From NCBI GenBank assembly GCA_949592205.1, contig CATIUR010000004.1, forward strand, positions 70,591,837-70,655,836: a stretch of DNA of 64,000 nucleotides, in the 5' to 3' direction. Position numbers and translations under genes: made by a program. Of the stretch, positions 11,203 to 23,740 are shown in pieces (positions within the stretch are counted from its first letter, which is position 1; each line of letters begins with the position of its first letter). This DNA is from Helichrysum umbraculigerum (taxonomy: Eukaryota > Streptophyta > Magnoliopsida > Asterales > Asteraceae). The notes under the pieces were generated by a model. It had not been told where the DNA came from and did no database searches. It saw only the letters and a list, made by a program, of their open reading frames with translations.

Positions 11203-11610
11203 ACCCGAATGGGTGAGCTTCTCAACCCGGACGGGTGAGTTGCTCAACCCGGACGGGTATGACCCTAGACCCGGACGGGTCACTCATCAAACCCGGATGG
11301 GGAATTTCTAAACCAAGCAGGCCTTGGGCCGGACTGTTACTTCGTTATTGGGCCAGGAGATTGGGCCGGACTATACGGATCGCACAAGAAAAAAAACAAA
11401 TTACCCGGACGGGTAAGCCCTTCTCACCCGGATTGGTGGACTTCCTTTTTGGGCCAAACTTGTTAACGGGCTAGGCAAACTTGATGGCGGGCTAGGTACT
11501 TGGGCTTGGGCCGAATGATGTTGGACTTGGACTACTCGTACCGAAAACGATGTCACCCGAACGGGTCACATGATCAACCCGTACGGGTTGGATCAAGGAC
11601 CCGGACGGGT
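11203..11610 (+). repeat. Ten ACCCGGACGGGT-type palindromes in solo LTR G
   Basis: Five exact ACCCGGACGGGT copies (starting 11225, 11247, 11269, 11403, 11599) and five variants (11203, 11291, 11426, 11555, 11577). The copy at 11577 is the perfect palindrome ACCCGTACGGGT. Several are separated by about 10 nt (GAGTTGCTCA-like). The whole stretch is markedly richer in GC and CpG than its surroundings. In LTR orientation it lies about 550-950 nt downstream of the putative TATA box. Confidence 0.88.
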
Positions 11611-11970
11611 GGTTTAGTAAATGGGCCGTGTGTTAAATTAATGGGCCGAGCGTGTTGGGCCAAGCCCAATGGGACGTATAATGTTTAAAACATAAATGCG
11701 ATTCGAGTTAATATTTTTGGAACGAGTATTTATTTCGAATATGACTAACGGTTTGGACACGACAAACTATATATATATCGGACTTTATACGGTTATATTA
11801 TAGTGAAACCTGATTCAAAATCATTAACAATGATACAATCAATCGTACACGACGATTTTCGGAAACAACATTATTTATTTTATAAATGGAAATAAATACG
11901 ACAAATAAAACGTGACGAGTTAACATATCGTTCGAAATGTTATTTAGTATATATATAACCAACGACAAAC

Positions 11971-12520
<550 letters not shown>

Positions 12521-13849
12521 CAACTAAATATATGTATATATATGCTTAGCGAGAAACACAACTCAGGAAATATTAATTATATTTCAACATATCGTCACCA
12601 ACGAACAATACGATTAAGAAATCAACAATTTCTTCAAACAAATGAACCATAACCGTAATTTGATGAACAAATCAAAGTACTTATGTTAATACCATTATTG
12701 CGTATAGGTCAACATACCTTGGGCAACGCTACACACACCTGCTAGCTTTCACATCACATCTACTATTGTGAGTTTACAGCCCCTACTTTAAATGTTTTCT
12801 GCTTTCAAACACAGGGGTGTTAAACATAGAAATTGCATGCCAACACATGCAACTAAATTATAAATGTTTTATTGCTTTATACAACTATTTTGGGAATTAG
12901 ACAACGTATCATAGTACGGACCTAGACTTGAAATGTATGCATGAAAAGACCTTATGTCATGCAGACTGTAACCATTAGCTAGGTGACTCTAGCCACTGAG
13001 TATACGGATAGTACTATCGCCGTGACGACCCTCCTATGGATAGGAGCGTATACTTACATGTCCTTCAGGCAAACAACATAAGTGATGGTCGTGGTTTGGT
13101 TATAGGGTTTGGTCGCGTTACTTTAACTTGTAAGGTTTAGCTCACCTTGCAGGGGATCATAGTCTAAGCAATTCCCACATATTTTTAGGAAGAACGAATC
13201 CTACAACTATTTCATTACCGAAAAACATACCGGTTACTTATTTTATACTGGCAGACAACCAGTAATATACTTTGGGGTAACATCCCACATAAAGCTTGAT
13301 ATTTTAGGGTAACAGCCCTACAAAACCTATATTTTGTAAATGAATAACATTTCATTAATACAAACAAACTTAGTTAAACAAACCACATACTCACATAAAA
13401 CATGTAAATTCACTCAACGTATTTTGTTGACAAGATTTCTCTATGTTTTTCAGGAAATTAGCCGCTTAAGTAAGAATCGCATGCATTCAGGATGGACAAC
13501 CCTGGACTACTTAGGATGCCACTTATTATGGGACGCTTTTGGAGATTTCCTCCGTATAACTACAAAACCTTGCACTCATACTCATGAAATCTTATATTAA
13601 CTTTGTGTATTTTAAAAACTTGATGTTTTAAACACTACTACCACTGTTACGACTTATCTGGTCGTAATCTTTTGTAATAACAGTTAAACTTGGCATCCTA
13701 ATACATTATGTTGTGCAATAGCCATATGCTCTGAGTATGTATGTACTATTTGGTGGTATTACTGTTCGCAGCCCCGCCACGTCACCAAAGCTTCCGCACA
13801 CTTAATTAGCACTGATTGTAATTACCGTATGGCGGGGTGTGACACCTTT

Positions 13850-14259
13850 GGAGTTCCGAAACGAGAAAAGAGTTGTTTTAGGAACTTGATCACTACTCGG
13901 GAGTCATTAGTAGGAAACGCTTGTGCCTCGGCCCATCTAGAGACGTAGTCGACAGCTACTAGAATGTATTCTTTTCCAAAGGATTTAGGGAATGGTCTCA
14001 TGAAATCCAATCCCCATATATCGAAGATCTCGCAGGCCTGGATGTTAGTAAGTGGCATTTCACTCCTCCGTGAGATACTTCTAAACCTTTGGCAAGCATC
14101 ACAATATTTTACCAAGTCGTGAGCGTCTCTGAATATAGATGGCCAATAGAAGCTGGAATCGTATACCTTCCTTGCGGTCATATTTGCTCCATGATGTCCT
14201 CCAGTTGGTCCGTGATGACTCTGGTGGAGAATGTTTCTTGCTTCCCTTTCGTCAACGCA
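13850..14259 (-). pseudogene. Integrase N-terminal half of element F
   Basis: Minus-strand zinc-finger (HHCC) and core start of an Athila integrase. H-H-G-P-T-G-G-H-H-G near 14205 and C-x2-C (CDACQRF) near 14092 form the finger. IWGLDFM carries the first catalytic Asp near 14010. It is in frame with the upstream RT-RNase H except for the TGA at 14260-14262. It ends at the G insertion (13845-13849). Confidence 0.88.
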
Positions 14260-16296
14260 TCATCTAATGATTTGGTCCGGGCATACTTTAAACAAGTATG
14301 GATCGTCCCAATAGTAATTTTTGATATCTCTGAAGAATTTGCGCTTTCTAGAGGTAGGCATTCCTTTCGGCACAATTCCACCAACCAGATAGTTAGCGTA
14401 CTCTGCGTACCAAGGGTTATGATTGAATTGTGATCCCCTCTGGTGGCTTCTGACATTCATGAGTTGTTCTTCAGGAAACTGATCTTGAATTTCTCTTTCA
14501 TCAAGTTTTTCCATCGATGGGTTTTCCAATTGACTGAGATGATCTTCTGCGACGTTTTCTGCTCCCTTTTTATCCTTGATTTCTATGTCGAATTCTTGGA
14601 GGAGTAGAATCCATCGAAGTAGTCTCGGTTTAGCGTCTTGCTTTTTGAAAAGATACTTCAAGGCTGAGTGATCTGTATAGACAATAGTTTTGGACAATAT
14701 TAAGTAAGAATGAAATTTATCAAAAGCAAAAACTACCGCAAGCAGCTCCTTTTCTGTAGTAGTGTAATTCTCTTGAGCATCGGTAAGTGTCTTGCTGGCG
14801 TAGTATATTGGCTGAAACTGCTTATCCTTCCTTTGCCCTAGGACAGCTCCAACAGCAAAGTCACTGGCATCACACATGATTTCAAATGGGAGACTCCAGT
14901 CAGGAGCAATCATGATCGGTGCATGTGTGAGTTGATCCTTCAGGATGTTGAAAGTTTTAAGGCAGTCATCTGAAAAGACAAACGGAGTGTCCTTCTCGAG
15001 AAGGTGCGTCATAGGTCGAGAAATCTTAGAGAAATCCTTAATAAAGCGATGGTAGAATCCGACGTGACCTAGAAAACTGCGAATGGCTTTAATAGAGGTA
15101 GGTGGCGGAAGTTTGGCAATGGTCTCAACTTTAGCTTTGTCAACTTCAATTCCAGACTTTGATATCCGGTGTCCTAAAACTATTCCTTCCTTCACCATAA
15201 AGTGGCATTTCTCCCAGTTTAAGACAAGGTTTGATTCTTCGCATCGGGCTAGCATTCTTTCTAGGTTGGAAAGACAAGAAGTGAAAGAGTCTCCAAAGAC
15301 TGAGAAATTGTCCATGAATACCTTCATGCACTGTTCAATCATGTCGTGGAATATTGCTACCATACACCGCTGGAATGTTGCAGGTGCGTTACAAAGCCCA
15401 AAAGGCATGCGTCGATAAGCGAATGTTCCGTAAAGACATGTGAAGGTCATCTTTTCCTGGTCCTTAGGATCGAGGGGAATATGAAAATAGCCAGAGAAAC
15501 CATCAAGGAAAGAATAGAACTCGTTCCCAGACAATCTCTCCAACATTTTATCGATGAAGGGTAGAGGGAAATGATCTTTTTGAGTGGCTTCGTTCAGCTT
15601 CCAATAGTCGATGCACACCCTCCAACCGGTGACGGATCGTGTTGGAATGAGTTCGTTGTCTTCGTTAGCGATAACCGTCATTCCTCCTTTCTTGGGGGCA
15701 ACCTGAACTGGGCTGACCCATGGGGAATCGGAGATAGGATAGATCAAGCCAGCATCCAAGAGTTTGATAACCTCCTTTTTGACCACGTCTTGAATCTTCG
15801 GGTTAACTCTCCTCTGTCTTTGTATGGAAGGTTTGAAGTCGTTCTCCATGAGTATCTTGTGAGTGTAGTAGTTTGGACTGATCCCTTGGATGTCAGAGAT
15901 TTTCCATGCAATCGCCTTCTTATGTGACTTCAACACTTGGATGAATCTTGCTTTCTCTTCGGATGTAAGACCTTTTGCAATTATAATGGGTAAATGCGAG
16001 GTTCCTTCAAGAAAAGCATACTCCAGATGAGAGGGTAGTTCCTTCAGCTCCAACTCTGGCGGTTCTTCAATGGAAGGTTTCATTCGAGCGATCTCGTCTC
16101 TTTGTAACACGTCATACTCCGTTTGGAAATCTGGTTCATTCGGAGATGAGTCGGCTGTAGTGGCTGATGCTATTTCTACTAACTTTGTCTCATTAGGGGG
16201 TGCATTCTTCTTCAGCTCGTATTTGCTTGTAGATGATGAGGAGGTTGCACTATTTTCAGTAAAGATGATATCGTCGGTGTCGATAAATGCAAACCT
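14260..16296 (-). pseudogene. Reverse transcriptase and RNase H of element F
   Basis: Minus-strand frame open from the stop at 16297-16299 to the TGA at 14260. RT domain lies at about 15780-15150 and RNase H at about 14890-14530 (CDASDFAVGAVLGQ, then ENYTTTEKELLAVVFA, then YTDHSALKYLF). The RT catalytic box reads F-M-D-N (Asn codon 15307-15309), where element C has F-M-D-D; loss of the second aspartate should abolish polymerase activity. GAT to AAT after a C is what CpG deamination on the other strand would give. The Asn change and the flanking stops mark a dead copy. Confidence 0.9.
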
Positions 16297-17030
16297 CTAA
16301 AATTGAGCTGTTGAAGATGTACTTATGGTGATTTCTGGATTTTGTGTCGCACAACCTTCAGATAGTTGCGGCTCAGCTGAGATTTCTGATTTCATCTCCT
16401 CAAAGGATTTGAGAATTTCAGCTACTGAAGGAGATGAATCAGTTTGACCCCTTTGTAAGATTGGTATAGGAATGCCTTCGCCTAAGGGAACAGCAACAAA
16501 TGAATTGTTCGTGAAAGTGTTATCAGGCGGTGCGAGAGGATACTTCATTTCAGATAGCAGCTCCCCATAGTGTGCTGATTTGTTAGAGATAGCAGAGTAG
16601 AGTCCAACATCGTCTTGGCATAGTCTCCTTGTAGTGATGACTGTGTTGGGAAGATGGTCATGATTGCTAACTGCCGGAATCTCTTCCAAATTCTCGTCAT
16701 ATATTTCCTGCATGGAATCCACAAGACCAAGATCTTCTCCCACAGGTTGTTTCATCAATTTATCGACATTAAAGGTGACTTCCTCTGTTCCGACCCTCAG
16801 TTTTAAAGATTTTTCATTTACGTCAATAACAGCCTTGGCAGTGTTTAGGAAAGGTCTGCCAAGGATGAGAGGAACGTGGGCATCTTCCCCAATATCCATA
16901 ATGACAAAGTCAACTGGGAAGACGAATTTACCTACTCGAACCATAATATCTTCAGCAATCCCCCTAGGGAGTTTAACTGATCTATCAGCTAATTGGATGG
17001 TCATTTGAGTGGGCAGCAGTTCACCTAATC
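16297..17030 (-). pseudogene. Protease region of element F
   Basis: Minus-strand frame with the Athila-type protease segment: IQLADRSVKLPRGIAEDIMVR, then FVIMDIGED and ILGRPFLNTAKAVIDV near 16860. These match positions in element C's protease (39071-39260). It joins the gag-like frame through a small frameshift near 17035-17045 (a two-base change around the LMPY motif) and is separated from RT by a single TAG at 16297-16299. A linker of about 200 residues to RT is low-complexity and diverged. Confidence 0.83.
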
Positions 17031-17906
17031 CTAGTTTCTTATATAGTAAGGCATAAGGTTGACATTAGCACCTAGGTTAGCTAAGGCATTACTAACTTGG
17101 GTATTTTGAAGGAAACAAGGAATAGTGAAATGGCCAGTATCTCCTAGTTTTGGTGGAAGACCATGTAGCATGATTGCAGAGCATTCAGCATCTAAGGGTA
17201 TGTTAACTATTTGTCTTAATTTTTCCTTATTTGAAAGAAGTTCTTTGAAAAATTTTGCACAACTAGGCGTTTCTACTAAAGCATCTAATAATCTAACGTT
17301 TAAGTGCGGGCTTTTAAACATCTCAAGATACTTCCCAAACTGCGCTTCTTGCTTCTCCTTCTTAAGCCTACCAGGAAAGGGTATTCGAGTACGAGGAATA
17401 ATTTCTGGAGCTTGAGAGGGTACTGGATCGGGTGTAGTGACAGGAGTGTCACTAGGTACTGGATCAGTAGAAGTGGAAGGTTTGTTCGAAGAATTATCTG
17501 AGGTTTGTTCAACTCTGGTTTCTTTTCCTCCTCTCGTAACAACTAAGACAGTGTTACTGATCGCGATTTCTCTTTGGCTCTCCTCAACTTTTGAAAATAG
17601 TTGTCTAAGACTAACTTCTATGTTTTGGATTAAATCTTCGGAAATTCTAAGTAAAGCATCAATTTTATCTTGAAAAGCTATTACTTGTATATTTACGTTA
17701 TTTTGTTCAACCATGAAGTTAATCAAAGTTTCGTTAGAGTGTTGTTGAGAGTTGAAGGAGGAATCGGACAGAGTGGATGGTAGAGTAGACAGAGGTTGAA
17801 TAGGAGGGGTTTTGATTGGCCACTGAACAGAAGATGTGGATTGAAAGTTTGGTTCAGGGCTCTTGAAAGTTGTTCCAAATTTCCAGTCATGTTGACTAGT
17901 TGTCAT
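17031..17906 (-). pseudogene. Shortened gag-like ORF of element F, lacking the capsid domain
   Basis: 291 codons on the minus strand beginning only about 160 nt after the PBS. The C-terminal third matches the conserved Athila region before protease (KKEKQEAQFGKYLEMFK near 17350, FFKELLSNKEKL near 17240, then ANLGANVNLMPY near 17070). The N-terminal two thirds are Ser/Thr/Pro/Gln-rich and lack the capsid core that element C has at about 37560-37900 (GAAKRWI ... RYKDLMHKCP). Either an internal deletion removed the capsid, or this is a derived family relying on gag supplied in trans. The DLGA-like protease motif reads NLGA here. Confidence 0.8.
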
Positions 17907-18064
17907 GGCTGAAGAATTTGGGGTTTTGGTAGAAAAGAGAGTTTTGGAAAGGAAAGGGTACTGAAAAGGAAAGAACGGAAAGGGAACTTTCGGATGATAT
18001 TGATCTTCTGAAAGGATCGCTAAATAACTAAGATAACTAAATTCCTAAATCGGTCGTTGTAGTC

Positions 18065-18080
18065 TCCGGCAGCGGCGCTA
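18065..18080 (-). promoter_or_regulatory. Primer-binding site of element F (tRNA-Asp type)
   Basis: The minus strand reads TAGCGCCGCTGCCGGA, 6 nt from the LTR end at 18087. It differs by one leading base from TGGCGCCGCTGCCGGG in element C. This PBS is characteristic of Athila. The 160 bp between here and the gag-like ORF show nothing else. Confidence 0.85.
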
Positions 18081-18086
18081 AAAACT

Positions 18087-20465
18087 TGACGGCGCCCGAA
18101 TGGTCAGGTTTTTTAGCTCTCCTTTCTCACGAAGGGGGAACCATCCTCATCGTCGAAGGACTTGACCAAACAGGTCAGACGCGGGTCAGTGGAGTTTTAA
18201 ATTTTATATTTTGCTGGGCCTAAGTATACTAAAGCTATGGGTGAGTATAGCGATAGGTATGACCTAGGGTTGTTCTTCAAACTACAACGGGCATGGGATC
18301 TAGGTTTTCAATTATCCTTCGTAATTTAGCTGGGTTTTATCAAGAGTTGATAAGGGTTTTGTTTTGTTTTCTAATTAACTACCTAATTTAAAACTAAAAT
18401 ACTAAACTAAGGTAAAGGAGGTGAGGTGAGGTGGCTACGAGAACTACAGGTTAAACGCGTGTGTTTACTATGACAGTCATGTATGCTATTTAGGGGTAGT
18501 TATTTTGGTTAGGGCCTTAGTTATGATGATGGGTGCAGGATTTAGCAGACGTACTCGGAACAACCAATGAGGTACAAAGTAATCTACCTACAACCTTTCC
18601 ATGGCTTTCACGTGTTTGTACTACACCAGAGGTGTTTCCAACGCTATACCAGGTACTGGGCTGTTTTACGGTATTTTCGTTGCTACATTTTAAAGGTCCT
18701 TGTTGTCTATCCTGGATAGATTATACTTCCTAATGAGCCATAGCTACTAGCCTATTATCTATCTAACGTAGAGTTGTCCGCAACAGCTATGGATGTAAAC
18801 TACACTGGAAGTTGTCCCAAATGTAGAAACCAATTTAACCAGCAACCATCCTCGAGTCTTGTTCCCCAATCTCAGACATTTGAGATATCCGAATCATGGC
18901 ATGAATTATTGAATAAACAAAAGCATGAACATGGGTTTCCCACCGGAACAAGTTGGGATGGTCGGGTCTAACGGCTAGTCAAATTGTTCATCATTATTTC
19001 ATATAAATCATCATAACTAATATATGCATGTTAAATTGGTGTATGCAATTAACATATATATCTGAAAACCTAATCATATATCCAATAGCACAAGTGAGAC
19101 TAGCATGCATACCCTAAAGCAACAATCAAACAAGAACATGCAGCAGAGCAGCATATAGGGATCAACTTATTTCATGCAGAGTATCTGGATAAATGTTTAA
19201 GTCACAAATGTTTCGAAAGTTCTCTCAAAAACATTTGTTATATGAAATGGATCTAATCTATTTCCAATCCTATGCTCCGTGTCTCCCTCCGGTCTTATTT
19301 CAACCAGGAGAACACCGGCCATGTCGAGTTCAACGATCATCAGACACAGAATAATTAGCGGCGTACTATTAGAAGTTGGCCAAGTTCTTAGTAGTAAGTA
19401 ACTAACCACAGCATAAGTTGGATAGATAAACATTGGAGATTCATTTCATAGATTCAAATATATTTCAACAGCATACAGACAGAGTAACGGCATGATTAAA
19501 GCATAACTACCCTAGCATAACGACTATCATAGCAAACACAGATTTGTTCAGCTCAGCATGACAACAATTCTATCAAGCATTTCTAAATAAGCATAGCAAT
19601 AGCACAACATATTTAAAAATAACAAGATAGAGATTAAAATAAAACCTGACAGAGTGTTATTACAAATCTTGCATAACCGCAGTCTCGGAGCACCTCCGTT
19701 ACAAGTAAACTATTAATCTACTAGCTTAACTAACCTAATTAACTAACTAACTATTTTAGAGAGAGAGTAGAGAGAAAAAGAGAGAAATTGAATGAGAAAA
19801 CATGAATGAAAATGGTGAGGAGGTGGTTGTATTTATAGGCATCGCATAGCCGTATTCTTCAACCGTATTCCAACCCCCAAATACACAACCGTATCGCACA
19901 GTCGTATAAAAATCTAATTTTTATTTCCTGAATACGAAATACGGTTGGTTTTGGCCGTATACGGGTGGACTGGAGCAAATACGGGTGGGCACCAATCGTA
20001 TACGGCTGGACTGGGCCGTATACGGCTGGGCACAGGCCGTACACTGTCTACACAGGCCATATACGGTCTGGTCCAGCCGTATACAGTCTGGGACAGCCAT
20101 ATTCGGTCCTTTCGATTCTTCGTTTCTTTGATTTGGCGTAACTTCTTCGTCGTTTATCCGTTTTGAGCGATCTTTATATCCACGTGTTCATAATTTCCTA
20201 ACGAAGAAAATGACATAAGTTAGAGGTCATAATTCTTTGTGTAGCTCAAAAAGTGCTAGAATGAGTAAACGAGAATGCCTATGATCGTATTCGTTAGATT
20301 TATCATTTTTTCGACCTTTTTAGTTGATTTCTAAAACGTTGTCTATATTTTGGCCCATGTTATGAGTTTTAATAATATAGTGCTTATTTTGGATAATTTC
20401 ATCATAATTTGGGCCAAAAAGGTGAGATAATGACACTTAAAAACTTGACTTTTTGCGTGTCATCA
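18087..20465 (-). repeat. 5' LTR of element F
   Basis: 2379 bp, ends TGATGA...CGTCA in minus orientation. The TATA box (TATAAATA on minus) is at 19830-19837. The palindrome block at about 19940-20105 has only one exact CCGTATACGG (about 20013) and several mutated copies, against five exact in the 3' LTR. It lacks the ~28-bp segment present at 5060-5088. Being the 5' LTR, this copy would have driven F transcription. Confidence 0.92.
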
Positions 20466-20584
20466 CATATCCTAAGGTCCCGACTCTAAGTCAAAAGACT
20501 CTTACAAGGATTAGGAATGAGAAAGAGAGAAATAATCAAATTAAATTCGGATCTGGGATGCCTTGAAACCTTAGGGATGACCTC

Positions 20585-20592
20585 TATTTATA
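20585..20592 (-). promoter_or_regulatory. TATA box of the H LTR
   Basis: The minus strand reads CTATAAATAGAGG, a near-ideal plant TATA box that is itself inside an inverted repeat (CCTCTA/TAGAGG, 20581-20596). Confidence 0.75.
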
Positions 20593-20653
20593 GAGGGAGA
20601 GGGAGCCCTTGGGTTTTAATCCCTGGCCGATGTGGGACAACTTCAGACGGCCT

Positions 20654-20778
20654 CCAACCGCTGGTTGAAGCCTTGAGCCGGCGGTTGGGATTAATCTTTT
20701 CCCAGGTCAAACACGCGTAGCACCGCCTTACAAACCCTAACCTTCAACCACCGGTTGAACCCTCCAACCGCCGGTTGG
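20654..20778 (-). repeat. CCAACCG/CGGTTGG palindromes upstream of the H TATA box
   Basis: Four imperfect to perfect palindromes: CCAACCGCTGGTTG (20654), GCCGGCGGTTGG (about 20677), TTCAACCACCGGTTGAA (about 20743) and CCAACCGCCGGTTGG (20764). They occupy 60-190 bp upstream of the TATA box in the element's orientation. Confidence 0.83.
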
Positions 20779-21056
20779 ATACGCTTTCCAGAATATTCCA
20801 TTTTGTTTCATATTAATATTCAATTAATAAACAAACTAAATATTCTTTATTGTCTCTGTTAATTTCTTTTAGCCTCTAATTAATTTACCAACTTTGATAA
20901 ATTAACAAACCAAATAATTAACTTTAATATTAATTCTTATTAATATTATTTCTCTCTTATTGTTTCTCTTACTGTTTATCGAGGGCAACCCAAAAAGGAC
21001 TCTACCTTTAGAATAGTCTTACCAATTAGTTATGACCTTGGACACTATTTCCAACA

Positions 21057-21526
21057 GAAACAACTTGAGATTCCCGAGTGGAAATAGGAGCACATAACGA
21101 TCGATTTTGTAACTAAATTTCCGCGGACAGTTAAGGGTAATGATATGATTTGGGTAATTGTGGACAGATTGACTAAGAGTGCTCACTTTCTTACTACTAG
21201 TAAGACGGCATCCTTGAGTAAATTGGCACAATTGTACATTAATGAGATTGTTTCAAGGCATGGGATTCCGTTGTCTATCGTCTCAGACAGAGATTCTCGG
21301 TTTGTGTCTGGGTTTTGGCAGAGTTTGTAACAGGAATTGGGTACTAGAATCAACTTGAGTACAGCTTATCACCCTTAGACGGACGGTCAGTCAGAGCGCA
21401 CCATTCATACTTTAGAGGATATGTTGCGTGCTTGTGTGTTGGAATATGGTGGGTCTTGGGATTCGCACCTACCATTGATTGAATTTGCGTATAATAATTC
21501 TTATCACTCGAGTATTGGTATGCCTC
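21057..21526 (+). pseudogene. Integrase core fragment of element A
   Basis: Starts at the conserved EIPEWKWE segment. It contains the catalytic core: Asp in ITIDFVTKFP region (about 21098), SDRDSRF with the second Asp (about 21286) and GQSERTIHTLEDML with the Glu (about 21390). TAA near 21328 and TAG near 21377 replace codons that are Gln or similar in related elements. It ends at the GCCTC duplication of J. The preceding RNase H and zinc finger are missing, so this piece directly follows the H remnant. Confidence 0.9.
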
Positions 21527-22050
21527 TGATGTGACCCAAAAAGTCATGTTTCTAAGGACATATTTCCACACTTTTTGGACTATTCTTTGGTGAAAACATT
21601 TCAAAACCATCATTATTTACCAAAAATCACCAAGGTAGTCTAAATATAGACGTTGCTGCAAAAATCGGTTAAAACGTCCAAATAACACGCAAACCGAGGC
21701 AAAACGATTACCTTAAAATATCCGTTCTTAATATTCTTATATAAATAGAGCTTAATTCATATTTTATGATTCTATAGGAAAATCCAAGACCGGAGGTGAA
21801 AGAATCAGAAGAAACGGATGAAAGACGGAGAAGATACACAATCTAAAAGCTCGCCGATCGTCATCCGGAACACGCAAAAATCAAACACACCAAATTTGGA
21901 AAACTTAGTGTCATCATAAGCGTAACGGAAAAACGAATCCAACGGCGCAAGAATCACGCAAAATGGACTCCAAACGAAGAAGATACTGACGAACCAAGCA
22001 ACCGAGAAATCAACGAAGGCCAAACGGAGCACCAACCCCCCCGGGACACC

Positions 22051-22230
22051 TAGGTACCATATACAGTACCTTAGGTGCCGTATACGGCCCTTTGGGTGCC
22101 GTATATGGGGGGTTTGCTCTTGGAAGGTGCCGTTTGACCCCCCCTGTCCGATTGCCCCGTATGCTGCTTTGATGCTTGTATTTGATGCTTTAAGACTTGT
22201 ACCAAGGCTTTCATCCTTCTCCTATAAATA
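22051..22230 (+). promoter_or_regulatory. Promoter region of solo LTR J: GCCGTATACGGC-type palindromes plus TATA box
   Basis: Palindromes ACCATATACAGT, GCCGTATACGGC and GCCGTATATGG lie at about 22055-22110. They are followed by CCTATAAATACAAACC (TATA at 22223-22230) and a long CT-rich tract (22255-22300). This is the layout of the F LTR promoter. A second TATA-like TATATAAATA is at 21738-21747. Confidence 0.75.
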
Positions 22231-22921
22231 CAAACCTCCATTTCACATTTCCACACCTCATTCTCTCATTTCTTCTTTCTCTCTCTAGAATAGTACAGTT
22301 TCTCTCTCTAGCACTTCTCTAAGGAGTTAGAGGAGAATCAGTAGGGTAGCTATAGAAGCTCTTAGTAGCGTTTGTATGGAGTTACTTCGAGACTTCAGAT
22401 TTGTGAAGATTTGTCTGTATTATTCTCTTATTCATGTTTAATACTATCTCTCGTATTTATTCTTATAATCATGTTATCTTATTATGCATGCTTAGGAATG
22501 AATGCTAGACATATTCTAGGCTAGACAAATCAATGTTTGTTGTGATGTATGCAATGTTAGGATAGTTATGATATAATATACAATTGGGATGACACCATTA
22601 TGAAACAATGGAGGTAACGTTATACGGCTTTCATTTGTATAGAGCCGGAAACATCACTAATGTGTGGAGTACGGAACGTGGAAGCTATGAAAGTCTGGGG
22701 CACAATCCGTTGTAGAAATAATGATCCCAATTGTAACATGCCGTTACTCTGTCCGTATGAGTTTAAACTATTTGCGAACTTATAAGCTGAACCTCTGCCC
22801 GTTTATCTATCCAACTTATGCTGTGATTTGTATCCTCCTCCCTATAACCTGGCCAATTGCTAGAAGTAGGATTGCCAACTATTCTGTGTATGATGATCAA
22901 TGAACTCAACATGGTCGTTGT

Positions 22922-23740
22922 TGTCGGAGTTCGGGGCGAACGCGCAGCGGAAAACACGGGTTACAAAGCGAGATTTAAAACCCAAACTCCTTCATATAAT
23001 CGACATGCACAAAACAATAGCTACTAGAGAGATTAGAACAAGAATCATACCCTTGAAGCGTGATTCCGATCGATACGGTTTTAGGTTCAAACGAGAACCT
23101 CTCTATCGGGGAGACACCCAAAGTTCCGATCTCGAATGGTATGTTTCCGGTCACCGATTCCAGCCTCTAGCCTCCACCAAAACAGCCCTTTAACACCTCT
23201 TTATCTTCACGAAAACGTAACACCACAACTATGTGTGTACGGTATCCGAAACCCTCAAAGACTTGAGATTTCGGACTGATTTTGCGTGACGATCTTGAAC
23301 TGTTTTTGAGGTTTTTCTCTTGAGAGAAAAACGTGGGAAAGGGAAGTAAAAGAGTGGAATGAGTGTGTTAGGTGTTAGAGAGTATTGGTGAGGTAGTGTG
23401 TTAAGTAAGATTCAAGAGAATCTCATTTTTCAAGACATGCATTCTTGTAATTCACAAGACCAATGCATGTATTCCACTAAGTTTAATTTATTACTAGTTA
23501 TATGAATATAACTAATTAAATAAACTAACCTCAACATAGTTAATTCTTTTAGGCCATTAACAAATGTCTAATATAACTAACTTTTCTCTCTTACGAAATT
23601 ATACCAAATGATTTTCGACCGGCCTTTGCGTGTGACCGAATAGGATAAATGGACTTTGTATTATTATGTCATGGGCATATCTTTGAATCATATGTACCAC
23701 GGTCAAACCCGAAGCCAACCCGAGAACATTGATTCCAACA
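22922..23740 (-). repeat. 3' LTR of element I
   Basis: 819 bp. Differs from the 5' LTR by scattered substitutions and by lacking 13 bp near 23296 (present at about 30500). Confidence 0.95.

Larger units (their letters stand above)
20471..21056 (-). repeat. Promoter-bearing (U3) part of the H LTR
   Basis: Continuation of the H LTR after F. In minus orientation it starts at 21056 (TGTTGG...). It contains palindromes (20654-20778) and a TATA box (20585-20592). It ends exactly before integrase sequence of A (21057). Confidence 0.7.
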
